59,509 bases of DNA from Myxococcus guangdongensis (GTDB lineage: Bacteria > Myxococcota > Myxococcia > Myxococcales > Myxococcaceae), in assembly GCF_024198255.1 (NCBI RefSeq), contig NZ_JAJVKW010000026.1, positions 1 to 59,509 on the forward strand, given 5' to 3'. The position numbers and the translations under genes are program-made. The notes beneath the pieces were generated by a model. It did no database searches, was not told the DNA's origin, and was given only the letters and a program-made list of their open reading frames with translations. The first letter of the stretch is position 1. The number at the start of each line of letters is the position of its first letter. Shown in pieces: positions 32,825 through 40,772 of this stretch.

Positions 32825-34819
32825 ATGAGCATCAAGCCCCTGCCCTCCTCCACGTCGTCTGCCGCGGCGCGTCGTGCCCCCGAGCCCGCGGCCGCGCGCC
32901 CGGCGGAGACCCCGAAGCCCAACCTGCTCGAGCGGATGGGCCAGGGGCTGCAGAACGTCGCGCGCGAAGCCAACCGACTGGTGGACGGCTTTGAGGCGAA
33001 GCTGCCGGACCTGTCGCGCCTGGGCCTGCCGAAGCCGACGGGCGCGGGGAACACGCCGTGGGCGGGCATCACCCTCACGGGCAAGCCGCTCCAGATTCCG
33101 CTCGACAAGCTGCTGCAGGTCGACCTGGGCGATTTGCGCAAGGTGCTCGAGCGCATCCTCCCGCCCAAGATCGACGACAAGCAGGGCAAGGAGCTCGTCG
33201 CGCAGACGAAGGACTTCCGCGACACGCTGGGCCAGGTGCGCTCGCTGGCGGCGCACCTGGACATGCTGCCCTCCACGCACCCGCGCTATCCGCAAGTGAA
33301 GGCCGCGCTGGAGAAGGCGGAGGCGGAGCTGACGAAGACGACGGGCTACACGCGCGCCACCGCGCCGCGCCCGGGCTCGCTGTGGTTGGATCCGCAGTTC
33401 CTGGCGAAGGAGCTGCCGGGCGGCCAGGTCCACGCGAGCCGCTTCCCCACGGGCACGCCGGTGACGAAGCCGCCCTCCGCGCTGGACATCGTGGCCGGTG
33501 GCGACGCGAAGAAGGCCGCCGAGTACACCGCCTCCGTCGCGCAGAACCGCGCCGAGGCGGGGATGCCGGTGCAGGGCGGCGAGCCCATGGGCGTGCACCT
33601 GAGCCTGGAGGGGGGTGGTGGCAAGGGCAAGCGCTACGCGGCCATGTTCGCGGAGATGCGCGACATGGGCGTGGTGCCGGTGAGCCTGACGGGCACGTCC
33701 GCGGGCTCCATCGCCGCCGCGTTCGCCGCCACGGGCGCCACGCCGCAGCAGATTGAAGACGTGGCCAAGGACCCGCGCCTGGGCCAGCTGTACGACTTCG
33801 ACCTGGACCTGAACGACGGTGGCCTGCTGGATGGCCAGGCCGCGTTCGACATGTTCGACCAGAAGCTGCGCGAGCTCACCGGAATCACGGACCGGCCCGT
33901 CACCTTCGCGGACCTGAAGATTCCCCTGCAGCTCATCGCCGCCAAGGCCTACGACAGCGCGGTGCCGGACGGCGGCTTCAAGAGCGCGCAGGACCGCATC
34001 TTCGTCTTCAGCCAGGAGACCACGCCGGACACGCCCGTGGCGCTCGCCATGCGCGCCTCCATGGCCATCCCCGGCGTGTTCGACCCGGTGCAGGTGGTGG
34101 ACCCCGTCACCGGCCGGCAGATGCACCTGGTGGACGGCGGCACGCTGGACAACCTGCCCATGGGCTACGCGAAGAATGACCTGCCGCAGATTGGCGCGTC
34201 GCTGCAGCCGCGCGGCGGCACGCACCCGTCCAACGGCACCGCGCAGCCCAAGCCGCTGCCCACCGGCCAGCTCGACACCGATGACGCCATCTGGAACGGC
34301 TTCAACGGCCTGGCGCTCCTCAAGGACAACGCCACCGAGGCCCAGGACTGGCGCGACAAGGCGAAGCCCGGCGCCAACCAGTTCATGCTCGCCGTGCCCA
34401 CGTGGAACCTGGATGACCCCAAGCAGGGCAACACCATCCTGGGCTTCGGCTACGACGCCAAGGTGGACCCCCAGCTGGACCAGCAGACGCGCCAGGTGAC
34501 GCGCGACTTCCTGCGCGAGTTCATGGACGACATGAAGGTCCCCGGCTCGCGCGGCACCAACCTGGTCACCCAGGTCCCCAAGGACTTGAGGTTCAGCGAG
34601 GACGTCCAGATCTGGGGCGAGAAGTTCCAGGTGACGTACACCGGCGGGGACACCGTCGTCGCCACCGCCGCCAATGGCAAACGTCACGAGGTGCGGCTCG
34701 GTCAGAAACAGATTGAAGCCCTCTGGTTGGATGGACAGACGTTCAAGGACTTCGACGCGCAGCTGTCTCACGTCCTCAGCGACGTGCGCAGCGTGCGGCC
34801 TTCCTGGTTCCCGTTCTGA
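32825..34819 (+). CDS. Patatin-like phospholipase with a long N-terminal region
   Basis: The protein has 664 residues. About residues 255-470 form a patatin domain: oxyanion-hole loop EGGGGKGKR (about residue 262), nucleophile elbow GTSAGS (Ser about 292) and catalytic-dyad VDGGTLDNLPMGY (Asp about 438). The usual reaction is phospholipid acyl hydrolysis (phospholipase A). The first 240 residues are charged and helical, starting with a Pro/Ala/Ser-rich stretch, and there is no signal peptide. The last 130 residues hold no known domain. ExoU-type effectors share this build, but secretion is not shown. It is followed after 131 bp by an OmpA-family gene. Confidence 0.88.
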   Translation: MSIKPLPSSTSSAAARRAPEPAAARPAETPKPNLLERMGQGLQNVAREANRLVDGFEAKLPDLSRLGLPKPTGAGNTPWAGITLTGKPLQIPLDKLLQVDLGDLRKVLERILPPKIDDKQGKELVAQTKDFRDTLGQVRSLAAHLDMLPSTHPRYPQVKAALEKAEAELTKTTGYTRATAPRPGSLWLDPQFLAKELPGGQVHASRFPTGTPVTKPPSALDIVAGGDAKKAAEYTASVAQNRAEAGMPVQGGEPMGVHLSLEGGGGKGKRYAAMFAEMRDMGVVPVSLTGTSAGSIAAAFAATGATPQQIEDVAKDPRLGQLYDFDLDLNDGGLLDGQAAFDMFDQKLRELTGITDRPVTFADLKIPLQLIAAKAYDSAVPDGGFKSAQDRIFVFSQETTPDTPVALAMRASMAIPGVFDPVQVVDPVTGRQMHLVDGGTLDNLPMGYAKNDLPQIGASLQPRGGTHPSNGTAQPKPLPTGQLDTDDAIWNGFNGLALLKDNATEAQDWRDKAKPGANQFMLAVPTWNLDDPKQGNTILGFGYDAKVDPQLDQQTRQVTRDFLREFMDDMKVPGSRGTNLVTQVPKDLRFSEDVQIWGEKFQVTYTGGDTVVATAANGKRHEVRLGQKQIEALWLDGQTFKDFDAQLSHVLSDVRSVRPSWFPF

Positions 34820-34950
34820 CGCGCGGTGCGGGGTTTGCGCTCCCGCTGCAACCTTGAACCTCTGGATACCTGAACCCACCCGGGGCGCCTTGCTGCGCAC
34901 CCGGGTGTCGTCATTACGGTGTTTCAGGAACATCCCCTTGGAGGTCCTGA

Positions 34951-35766
34951 ATGCAAGCGGAGCGAGGGCGGGCCTGGGTGCCCTGGCTGGTGACGGTGCT
35001 GGTGGTGCTGCTCGCGGGCGGCGTGCTGTACCTGGCGCACCGCGGCTCGGTGCAGGCCCAGGCGCAGGCGGAGGAGGCGCGCAAGGCGGCGGACGAGGCC
35101 ACCGCGCGCGCCCGTGACGCGGACGCCGCCCGTCAACAGGCCGAGGAGAAGCTCACGGCGCTGCAGACCGAGCACACGAAGCTGACGACGGAGAAGGAGC
35201 AGCTCCACACGGAGAAGGAGCAGCTCAGCCAGACGGTGCAGGAGCAGGAGGCGGAGCTCGCCAAGCTCAAGGCCACCTACGATGACCTGCAGGACAAGAT
35301 GAAGGCCGAAATCGCCGAGGGCGCCATCAAGCTGTCGCAGGCCCAGGGCCGCATCCAGGTGGACCTGGTGGACAAGGTGCTCTTCGACTCCGGCGACGCG
35401 AGCATCAGCAAGCGCGGCCAGGAGGTCCTCAAGCGGCTGGGCGGCGTCTTGGCCAAGGTGGACGACAAGGCCATCCAGGTGTCGGGCCACACGGACGACT
35501 CGCCGCCGTCGCAGAAGCTGCAGACGACCTTCCCCACCAACTGGGAGCTGTCCGTCGCGCGCGCCGTCAACGTGGTGCGCTTCCTCCAGGAGCACGGCAA
35601 CGTGCCCGCGCGCCGGATGCTCGCCGCGGGCTATGGCGAGATGCGCCCCATCTCCGCCAACGCCACCCCGCAGGGCCGCGCGCGCAACCGCCGCATCGAG
35701 GTCCTCCTCATCCCCGACCTCGCGGCGAAGAAGGCCGGCGTGAGGACGGCGCGCGACACGCGCTGA
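34951..35766 (+). CDS. OmpA-family peptidoglycan-binding protein with coiled coil
   Basis: This 271-residue protein has a single membrane segment (VPWLVTVLVVLLAGGVLYLA, about residues 10-29), then a long coiled coil (about 30-125) with the repeat TTEKEQLHTEKEQLSQ, and a C-terminal OmpA domain (about 130-250). Family marks are KVLFDSGDASISKRGQEVL and VSGHTDDSPP, followed by WELSVARAVNVVRFL and GYGEMRPISANAT ending NRRIEVLL. It would span from the inner membrane into the peptidoglycan, like MotB or TagL/TssL-type proteins. The start has GGAGG upstream. Confidence 0.9.
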   Translation: MQAERGRAWVPWLVTVLVVLLAGGVLYLAHRGSVQAQAQAEEARKAADEATARARDADAARQQAEEKLTALQTEHTKLTTEKEQLHTEKEQLSQTVQEQEAELAKLKATYDDLQDKMKAEIAEGAIKLSQAQGRIQVDLVDKVLFDSGDASISKRGQEVLKRLGGVLAKVDDKAIQVSGHTDDSPPSQKLQTTFPTNWELSVARAVNVVRFLQEHGNVPARRMLAAGYGEMRPISANATPQGRARNRRIEVLLIPDLAAKKAGVRTARDTR

Positions 35767-35776
35767 AGCCCCTGCC

Positions 35777-35824
35777 CGCGTGAGACATGTTTCACGTCCA
35801 AGGGCGTGTCACATGTCTCACGCG
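35777..35824. repeat. Long inverted repeat between convergent genes
   Basis: Two arms of 20 bp (35777-35796 and 35805-35824) pair except at two central-side bases, leaving an 8-nt loop. The core of each arm is CGTGAGACATGT and its reverse complement. It lies between the OmpA-family gene and the next minus-strand gene. It may be a bidirectional terminator, although there is no T-run, or a protein-binding site with ACATGT half-sites. Confidence 0.7.
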
Positions 35825-35834
35825 AGCAAGACGG

Positions 35835-36359
35835 CTACTTCTTCTTCACGGACTCGAGCAGCTTGCGGAAGGCCTTCTCCGACGCCGCCACGCTCTTCTC
35901 CGGCCCGGTGAGCTTGAAGAACAGCGCGCCCTCGGGGCCCTCGACGATGGCGCCGAGCAGCCGGTAGCCGGGCTTGGGCGTGGACGGGCCCATCATCGGG
36001 CCTCCGCCCGCGTACGTGCCCTTCACGTCCACCGTCGTCACCGGCATGCCGTTGAGCTTCTCCGTCTTCGTCTTGGCCACCTTGTCCACCGGCTTGCCAT
36101 CCGCCGTCTGGAACTGGCCCAGCCACCGCTTCACGTTGGCGTCCACCGCGCCGCCCTGGCCCTGCCCGAAGTAGAACACCGCCAGCTCGCCCCCCTCCGC
36201 GTCGCCCTTCGCCGCCGGCAGCTTGTACGTCGCCGCGCGCATCGGCCGCTCCCCCTGCGCCTCCCACTCCTTCGGCGCCGTCCACGTCAGCCCCCCGGCC
36301 TCCTGGGCCGACGCCACCATCGCCACGCACGTCACCAGCACACTCAGCAGTCGGTTCAT
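35835..36359 (-). CDS. Exported protein of unknown function
   Basis: This 174-residue protein starts MNRLLSVLVTCVAMVASAQE, a signal peptide cut after ASA or SAQ. The mature part (GLTWTAPKEWEAQGERPMRA, then ELAVFYFGQGQGGAVDANVK) resembles a small family of exported bacterial proteins whose conserved core is Trp-x-x-P-x-x-W, in which the fold is unknown to me. It ends SEKAFRKLLESVKKK. Function unknown. It is divergent from the lipase gene; the 190 bp between them has a candidate operator. Confidence 0.75.
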   Translation of the reverse strand: MNRLLSVLVTCVAMVASAQEAGGLTWTAPKEWEAQGERPMRAATYKLPAAKGDAEGGELAVFYFGQGQGGAVDANVKRWLGQFQTADGKPVDKVAKTKTEKLNGMPVTTVDVKGTYAGGGPMMGPSTPKPGYRLLGAIVEGPEGALFFKLTGPEKSVAASEKAFRKLLESVKKK

Positions 36360-36518
36360 CCGCCCAGCGTAGCGGTGATTGCCCCCGGCGCAGTGTGTCA
36401 AAGACAGACGGTGCCACTCGGGCATACCGCCGTGCATGACTGACACGACGCGTCAAGTCCCATCACTTTCAGCCAACCCGCTTACGTGGTACGCCACCCG
36501 ACTGTCACCTAGTCCTGC

Positions 36519-36534
36519 AGTCCAAACTTGGACT
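36519..36534. promoter_or_regulatory. Candidate operator upstream of the lipase/fadL pair
   Basis: AGTCCAA-AC-TTGGACT is a perfect 7-bp inverted repeat directly before the ribosome binding site (GGAGGGGG) of the lipase gene. Position over the 5' leader would suit a repressor site or an RNA hairpin. Lipid-uptake genes are often controlled by fatty-acid-sensing TetR or FadR-type repressors, but none is encoded nearby. Confidence 0.4.
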
Positions 36535-36551
36535 CGGAGGGGGTTGTATCC

Positions 36552-39440
36552 ATGAAAAAGGCGTTGTTCCTCGGGGCTCTGGCCCTGGGCACGGTAGCGT
36601 GTGATCCAGAGATCGCGCAGGACCCGGCGGTCAACCCGGCCGACGTCCAGGTCGCGGAGTTCGACCCCTCCGCGTCGCCTGCCGTCGTCCCCTCTCCGAA
36701 TGACCTGGCCATGGGGAAGGATGACAATGGCGACCCCATCGTCAACGCTCCGGTCAACCCGAACACGCCCGCCGCGGAGCAGGAGTTCACGCGGGACTAC
36801 CTCAACACGCTCAACGGCTTCCCGACGACGGCCATCGCCAGCACGGTGGTGAAGAACCTCGACGCGAACACGGTGAACACGTCGACGGTCAAGTTCATCA
36901 ACCTGTCCGGGGCCGTCACCGGCCCGGTGACGCCGACCATCGGCTACCGCGAGGCGACGAGCCAGATCACCGTCATCCCGCCGCAGCCCCAGGGCTGGCC
37001 CAAGGGCGGCAAGTACGCCGTCGTCATCGTGGGCGGCGAGAAGGGCGTGAAGACCAAGGACGGCAAGTCCATCATCGGCACCGCGACCTGGTCGCTCGCC
37101 AGCTCCACGCTGCCGCTGGTCAACTGTCCCGAAGGCAACCTGGCCTCCGACAACTGCACGCTCGCCACGGAGCTCATCCCCTCCAGCAAGCGTGACCCGG
37201 CCGAGCGTCTGGCGGACCAGCTCAACAGCGCCAAGCGCCTGGAGCAGATGCGCCTGGGCTACGCGCCCCTGCTGGACCTGGTGGCCACGCAGAACGGCCT
37301 GGACCGCAACGACCTGGTGCTGGCCTGGACGTTCAGCATCATGAGCCAGCCGGAGATGACGTTCGACCCCACGAACAGCATCATCCCCTTCCCCAACGAC
37401 CTGCTGCGCGTGCCGCGCACGGCCACCACCCCCGCGCGTCTGAACCTGCCGCTCCCCGACACCGCGGGCACGGTGCAGGACCTCATCAAGGGCCTGAACA
37501 CCCTGGATGGCTGGTCCACCACCGCCCCCATCATCTCCGAGAACGGCCCCACCCGCGGCATCATCGAGGGTGACCTGAAGGTCGACCCGGCCACCGTCGC
37601 GCTGGGCCGTCAGGTGCTGTTCGTCAAGCTGACCCCGGGCGGCAACCAGCCCAAGGTCAAGGTCTGCCTCAACTGCGCGTCCAGCTCCAAGCGGGACGGC
37701 TCGGCCGCGGACCCCGCGCCCCAGCAGCTGCAGATCATCCCCGAGATTCCGCTCGACCCCGCCAGCCAGTACGCCGTGGTGGTGCTGCGCGGCGTGAAGG
37801 AGCAGGCCGCCCAGGGCGCCAAGGCCCGCTCGGTCGCGGTCCCCGCGGCCCAGGCCCTGATGAAGCTCTCCGCGCCGCTGTTCGTGGACGGCAAGAGCCA
37901 GATCTCCGCCGTGCCGGACGCCACCGCCGCCGCCGTGGAGCCCGCTCGCGCCGCGATGAAGCCCCTGTTCGACGCGCTGGCCGCCAACGGCGTCGCGCGC
38001 AAGGACATCCTGCTGGCGTGGGCCTTCACCACCCAGAGCACGCACACCGTGCTGGACTCGCTGCACAAGGTGCCCGCCTCGCCGCTGCCGGACTCCCCGG
38101 TGTCGCTGATGGACCAGACGGCCAACATCATCGGCGCCATGGAGGCGCTCAGCCTGGAGCACCAGCACGTGGGCCGCGCGCTCGCGGGCACGTTCCTGTC
38201 GCCCTTCCTCCTGGATGACGTGAACGGCGCGCTCAACCCCGCGCGCACGACGCACCTGGACCACATCCCGTTCCTGCTCATCCTGCCGGCCACGCCCGCG
38301 CCCGCGGGCGGCTACAAGACGGTGGTCTTCGGCCACGGTCTGGGTGGCAACCGCACCGACGCGCTGGTCATCACCAACAAGCTCAACGAGGCCGGCTACG
38401 CGGTGGCCGCCATCGACACCGTGTTCCACGGTGAGCGCACCAGCTGCGCGGGCATCACCGCCGCCTCCGGCACGGGGCCCATCACCACGCCCGACATGGC
38501 CTGCGGCACCGGCACCTGCGACGTGACGGCGGGCAGCGCCACCTTCGGTCGCTGCGTGGCGCCGGACACGGCCATCGCCTGCAACCCGGTGGGTGGCGGC
38601 GACGCCACGTGCGCCGCGGCCGGCCAGGGCGTGTGCCTCAACACCGGCAAGTGCGAGGGTGGCGACTTCCGCCGCGCCTCCGCGGGCGGCCCCCCGGTCG
38701 TCTCCAGCTGGAACTTCCTCAACCTCACCAACCTGTTCGCCACGCGCGACAACTTCCGTCACCACGTGCTGGACATCTCCCAGTTCACGCGCGTGCTGGC
38801 GAGCGACGGCATGAAGGGCGCGCTCGACCAGATGTCCCAGGGCAACTACCTCAACGCCACCACGGTGGACTACGTGGGCCAGAGCCTGGGCGGCTTCCAG
38901 GGCACCCTGTCCGCGTCCGTCAACGAGCGCATGCGCCGCGTCGCCCTCAACGTCCCGGGCGGCGACCTGGTCGACACGCTCCTGACGTCCACCAACCCGA
39001 CGTTCGCCGCGCGCCGCGAGGGCTTCCTGTCCTTCCTCGAGTCCGTGGGCCGCGTCTCCGGCACCCCCGGCTTCGACGAGTTCATCGTCCTGGCGCGCAC
39101 CATCCTGGACCCGGCCGCGCCGCGCAACTACGGCTGGCAGCTGGAGAACTTCGACAAGGCCCCCGCGGGCCGCGAGGCGTTCATCCAGTACATCCAGGGT
39201 GACGAGGTGATTCCGAACCCGGTGACGCACGGCCTCATCGCGTCCGCCAACCGCGAGAACGCGCCCCGCACGGTGCAGACGTACATGGCGCAGGTCGACT
39301 TCCTGCCCACGTCCGCGCGCCATGCGTTCCTGCTCATCATCAACGCGCAGGACCCGGGCAATGCGGTGCTCCGCGGCGTGCGTGACAGGGCTCAGAAGCA
39401 GGTCATCGAGTTCCTCAACACGGGCACGGCGAACGAGTAG
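36552..39440 (+). CDS. VolA-like lipoprotein lipase (virulence factor lipase N-terminal family)
   Basis: This 962-residue lipoprotein has the signal MKKALFLGALALGTVAC with Cys17. The N-terminal two thirds begins with SPNDLAMGKDDNGDPIVN and repeats a similar block near residue 280 (TNSIIPFPNDLLRVPR), the Ig-like layout of the bacterial virulence factor lipase N-terminal family (PF12262). The last third is an alpha/beta hydrolase: FGHGLGGNRTDAL near residue 594 and the nucleophile motif YVGQSLGGFQGT (Ser about 778). A Cys-rich insertion (about 640-710) lies between these. In Vibrio cholerae the relative VolA is a surface lysophospholipase that feeds fatty acids to FadL. The fadL homologue follows 24-33 bp later here, strongly supporting a joint role. 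Confidence 0.85.
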   Translation: MKKALFLGALALGTVACDPEIAQDPAVNPADVQVAEFDPSASPAVVPSPNDLAMGKDDNGDPIVNAPVNPNTPAAEQEFTRDYLNTLNGFPTTAIASTVVKNLDANTVNTSTVKFINLSGAVTGPVTPTIGYREATSQITVIPPQPQGWPKGGKYAVVIVGGEKGVKTKDGKSIIGTATWSLASSTLPLVNCPEGNLASDNCTLATELIPSSKRDPAERLADQLNSAKRLEQMRLGYAPLLDLVATQNGLDRNDLVLAWTFSIMSQPEMTFDPTNSIIPFPNDLLRVPRTATTPARLNLPLPDTAGTVQDLIKGLNTLDGWSTTAPIISENGPTRGIIEGDLKVDPATVALGRQVLFVKLTPGGNQPKVKVCLNCASSSKRDGSAADPAPQQLQIIPEIPLDPASQYAVVVLRGVKEQAAQGAKARSVAVPAAQALMKLSAPLFVDGKSQISAVPDATAAAVEPARAAMKPLFDALAANGVARKDILLAWAFTTQSTHTVLDSLHKVPASPLPDSPVSLMDQTANIIGAMEALSLEHQHVGRALAGTFLSPFLLDDVNGALNPARTTHLDHIPFLLILPATPAPAGGYKTVVFGHGLGGNRTDALVITNKLNEAGYAVAAIDTVFHGERTSCAGITAASGTGPITTPDMACGTGTCDVTAGSATFGRCVAPDTAIACNPVGGGDATCAAAGQGVCLNTGKCEGGDFRRASAGGPPVVSSWNFLNLTNLFATRDNFRHHVLDISQFTRVLASDGMKGALDQMSQGNYLNATTVDYVGQSLGGFQGTLSASVNERMRRVALNVPGGDLVDTLLTSTNPTFAARREGFLSFLESVGRVSGTPGFDEFIVLARTILDPAAPRNYGWQLENFDKAPAGREAFIQYIQGDEVIPNPVTHGLIASANRENAPRTVQTYMAQVDFLPTSARHAFLLIINAQDPGNAVLRGVRDRAQKQVIEFLNTGTANE

Positions 39441-39473
39441 TCCTGACGGACAGGAAATAGGGGAATGACTCAC

Positions 39474-40667
39474 ATGAAGAAGACACTGTCCCTCGTCGCG
39501 CTCCTGGCCGCGGGTAGCTCCCAGGCAGCCGGCTTCCAGATCAACACCCAGAGCGCCCGCTCCTCGGGCATGGGTAACGCGGCGGCCGCGTGGCTGGACG
39601 ACTCGTCCGCCATCTATTCGAACGCCGCGAACATCCTCGGTGTGAACAAGCTGGACGTGCAGATTGGCGACACCGGCATCCTGCCCGCCATCAAGTTCAC
39701 CCCGGACAACGGCACCGAGCAGGGTCAGAAGACGACCCTGTCGCCTCCGCCGCACCTGTTCCTGGTCTACAAGCCGTTCGACCGGGCCGCGGTGGGTCTG
39801 GGCATCTACACGCCCTTCGGCGCGCGCAGCCGCTGGGAGGATGGATTCGTGGGCCGCTTCCGCGCCCAGGAGTCCGCGCTGTCCGTCTACAACATCAACC
39901 CGACGGCGGCGTACCAGCTCCACGAGCGCTTCCGCGTGGGCGGCGGCATCAACATCTACCGCTCCACCCTGGAGCTCAAGCGCGCCCTGGGCTTCGTCGA
40001 GTCCGAGGGCCAGGTGCACCTGGGCGGCAGCGACTGGGGCGTGGGCTACAACATCGGCGTCCAGGCCGTGCTGTGGCCCAAGCTGGTGACGTTCGGCCTG
40101 CACTACCGCAGCGCCGCGGACCTGTCGTTCAAGGGCCAGGCGGACTTCCAGAACGTGCCGGTGGAGTTCCAGACGCGCCTGCCGGACACGCGCGTGCAGG
40201 GTGACGTCACGCTGCCGGCCACCATCGCCGCGGGCATCGCCGTCACGCCGCTGGAGAACCTCAAGATCGCCTTCGACGCCAACTGGGTGGACTGGTCCTC
40301 GTTCCAGGAGCTCGCCATCGAGTTCCCGGACAACCCGGCCATCAACAACCCGCTGCCGAAGAAGTGGCGCGCGAAGTGGAACTACCACCTGGGCGCCGAG
40401 TACGGCGTGACGCAGGCCTTCCAGGTCCGCGCCGGCCTCATCTACGACCCGGCCCCCAGCCCGGGCAGCACGCTGACGCCGGACCTGCCGGACGCGAACC
40501 GCTTCGGTGTGTCCGGTGGCCTCGGCTACAACTGGAACGGGCTGCGCGCGGACTTCGCGTACCAGTTCGTCAGCCTCTCCGACAAGGAGAGCTCGGCCCC
40601 CGGCATCCCCGGCGTCTACAACGGCTCCGCGCACGTGTTCGGCCTGACGCTCGGCTACTCCATGTAG
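39474..40667 (+). CDS. FadL-type outer membrane fatty acid transporter (OmpP1/FadL/TodX family)
   Basis: This protein has 397 residues from the ATG at 39474 (MKKTLSLVALLAAGSSQAAG; an ATG at 39465 adds three residues). After the signal peptide the N-terminal hatch begins AGFQINTQSARSSGMGNAAA, typical of FadL proteins, whose plug domain starts near the mature N-terminus. The rest alternates beta strands and turns and ends FGLTLGYSM, as expected for an outer-membrane barrel. It takes up long-chain fatty acids or other hydrophobic molecules. It forms a likely operon with the upstream lipase, and a strong terminator follows. Confidence 0.92.
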   Translation: MKKTLSLVALLAAGSSQAAGFQINTQSARSSGMGNAAAAWLDDSSAIYSNAANILGVNKLDVQIGDTGILPAIKFTPDNGTEQGQKTTLSPPPHLFLVYKPFDRAAVGLGIYTPFGARSRWEDGFVGRFRAQESALSVYNINPTAAYQLHERFRVGGGINIYRSTLELKRALGFVESEGQVHLGGSDWGVGYNIGVQAVLWPKLVTFGLHYRSAADLSFKGQADFQNVPVEFQTRLPDTRVQGDVTLPATIAAGIAVTPLENLKIAFDANWVDWSSFQELAIEFPDNPAINNPLPKKWRAKWNYHLGAEYGVTQAFQVRAGLIYDPAPSPGSTLTPDLPDANRFGVSGGLGYNWNGLRADFAYQFVSLSDKESSAPGIPGVYNGSAHVFGLTLGYSM

Positions 40668-40716
40668 TCGGCTGACGCCGCGCCGGTCCGCTTCGTCGGG
40701 CCGGCCGCAGCGTGAC

Positions 40717-40758
40717 ACGCCCGGGTCTCCCTCATGGGGAGCCCGGGCGTCGTCGTTT
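40717..40758 (+). terminator. Rho-independent terminator after fadL-like gene
   Basis: ACGCCCGGG, then CTCCC, pair with GGGGA(G) and CCCGGGCGT across a TCAT loop, followed by CGTCGTTTC. It lies about 50 bp after the stop and can also serve the convergent cyclic-nucleotide-domain gene. Confidence 0.75.
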
Positions 40759-40772
40759 CAGGCCCCGCGCTT

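Noticed and set aside
36453..40718. A very long minus-strand open frame opposite the lipase and fadL-like genes
   Set aside because: It is the antisense shadow of high-GC coding sequence, with Arg/Gly/Val/Asp-biased composition and no family match; the plus-strand genes have signal peptides and clear motifs.
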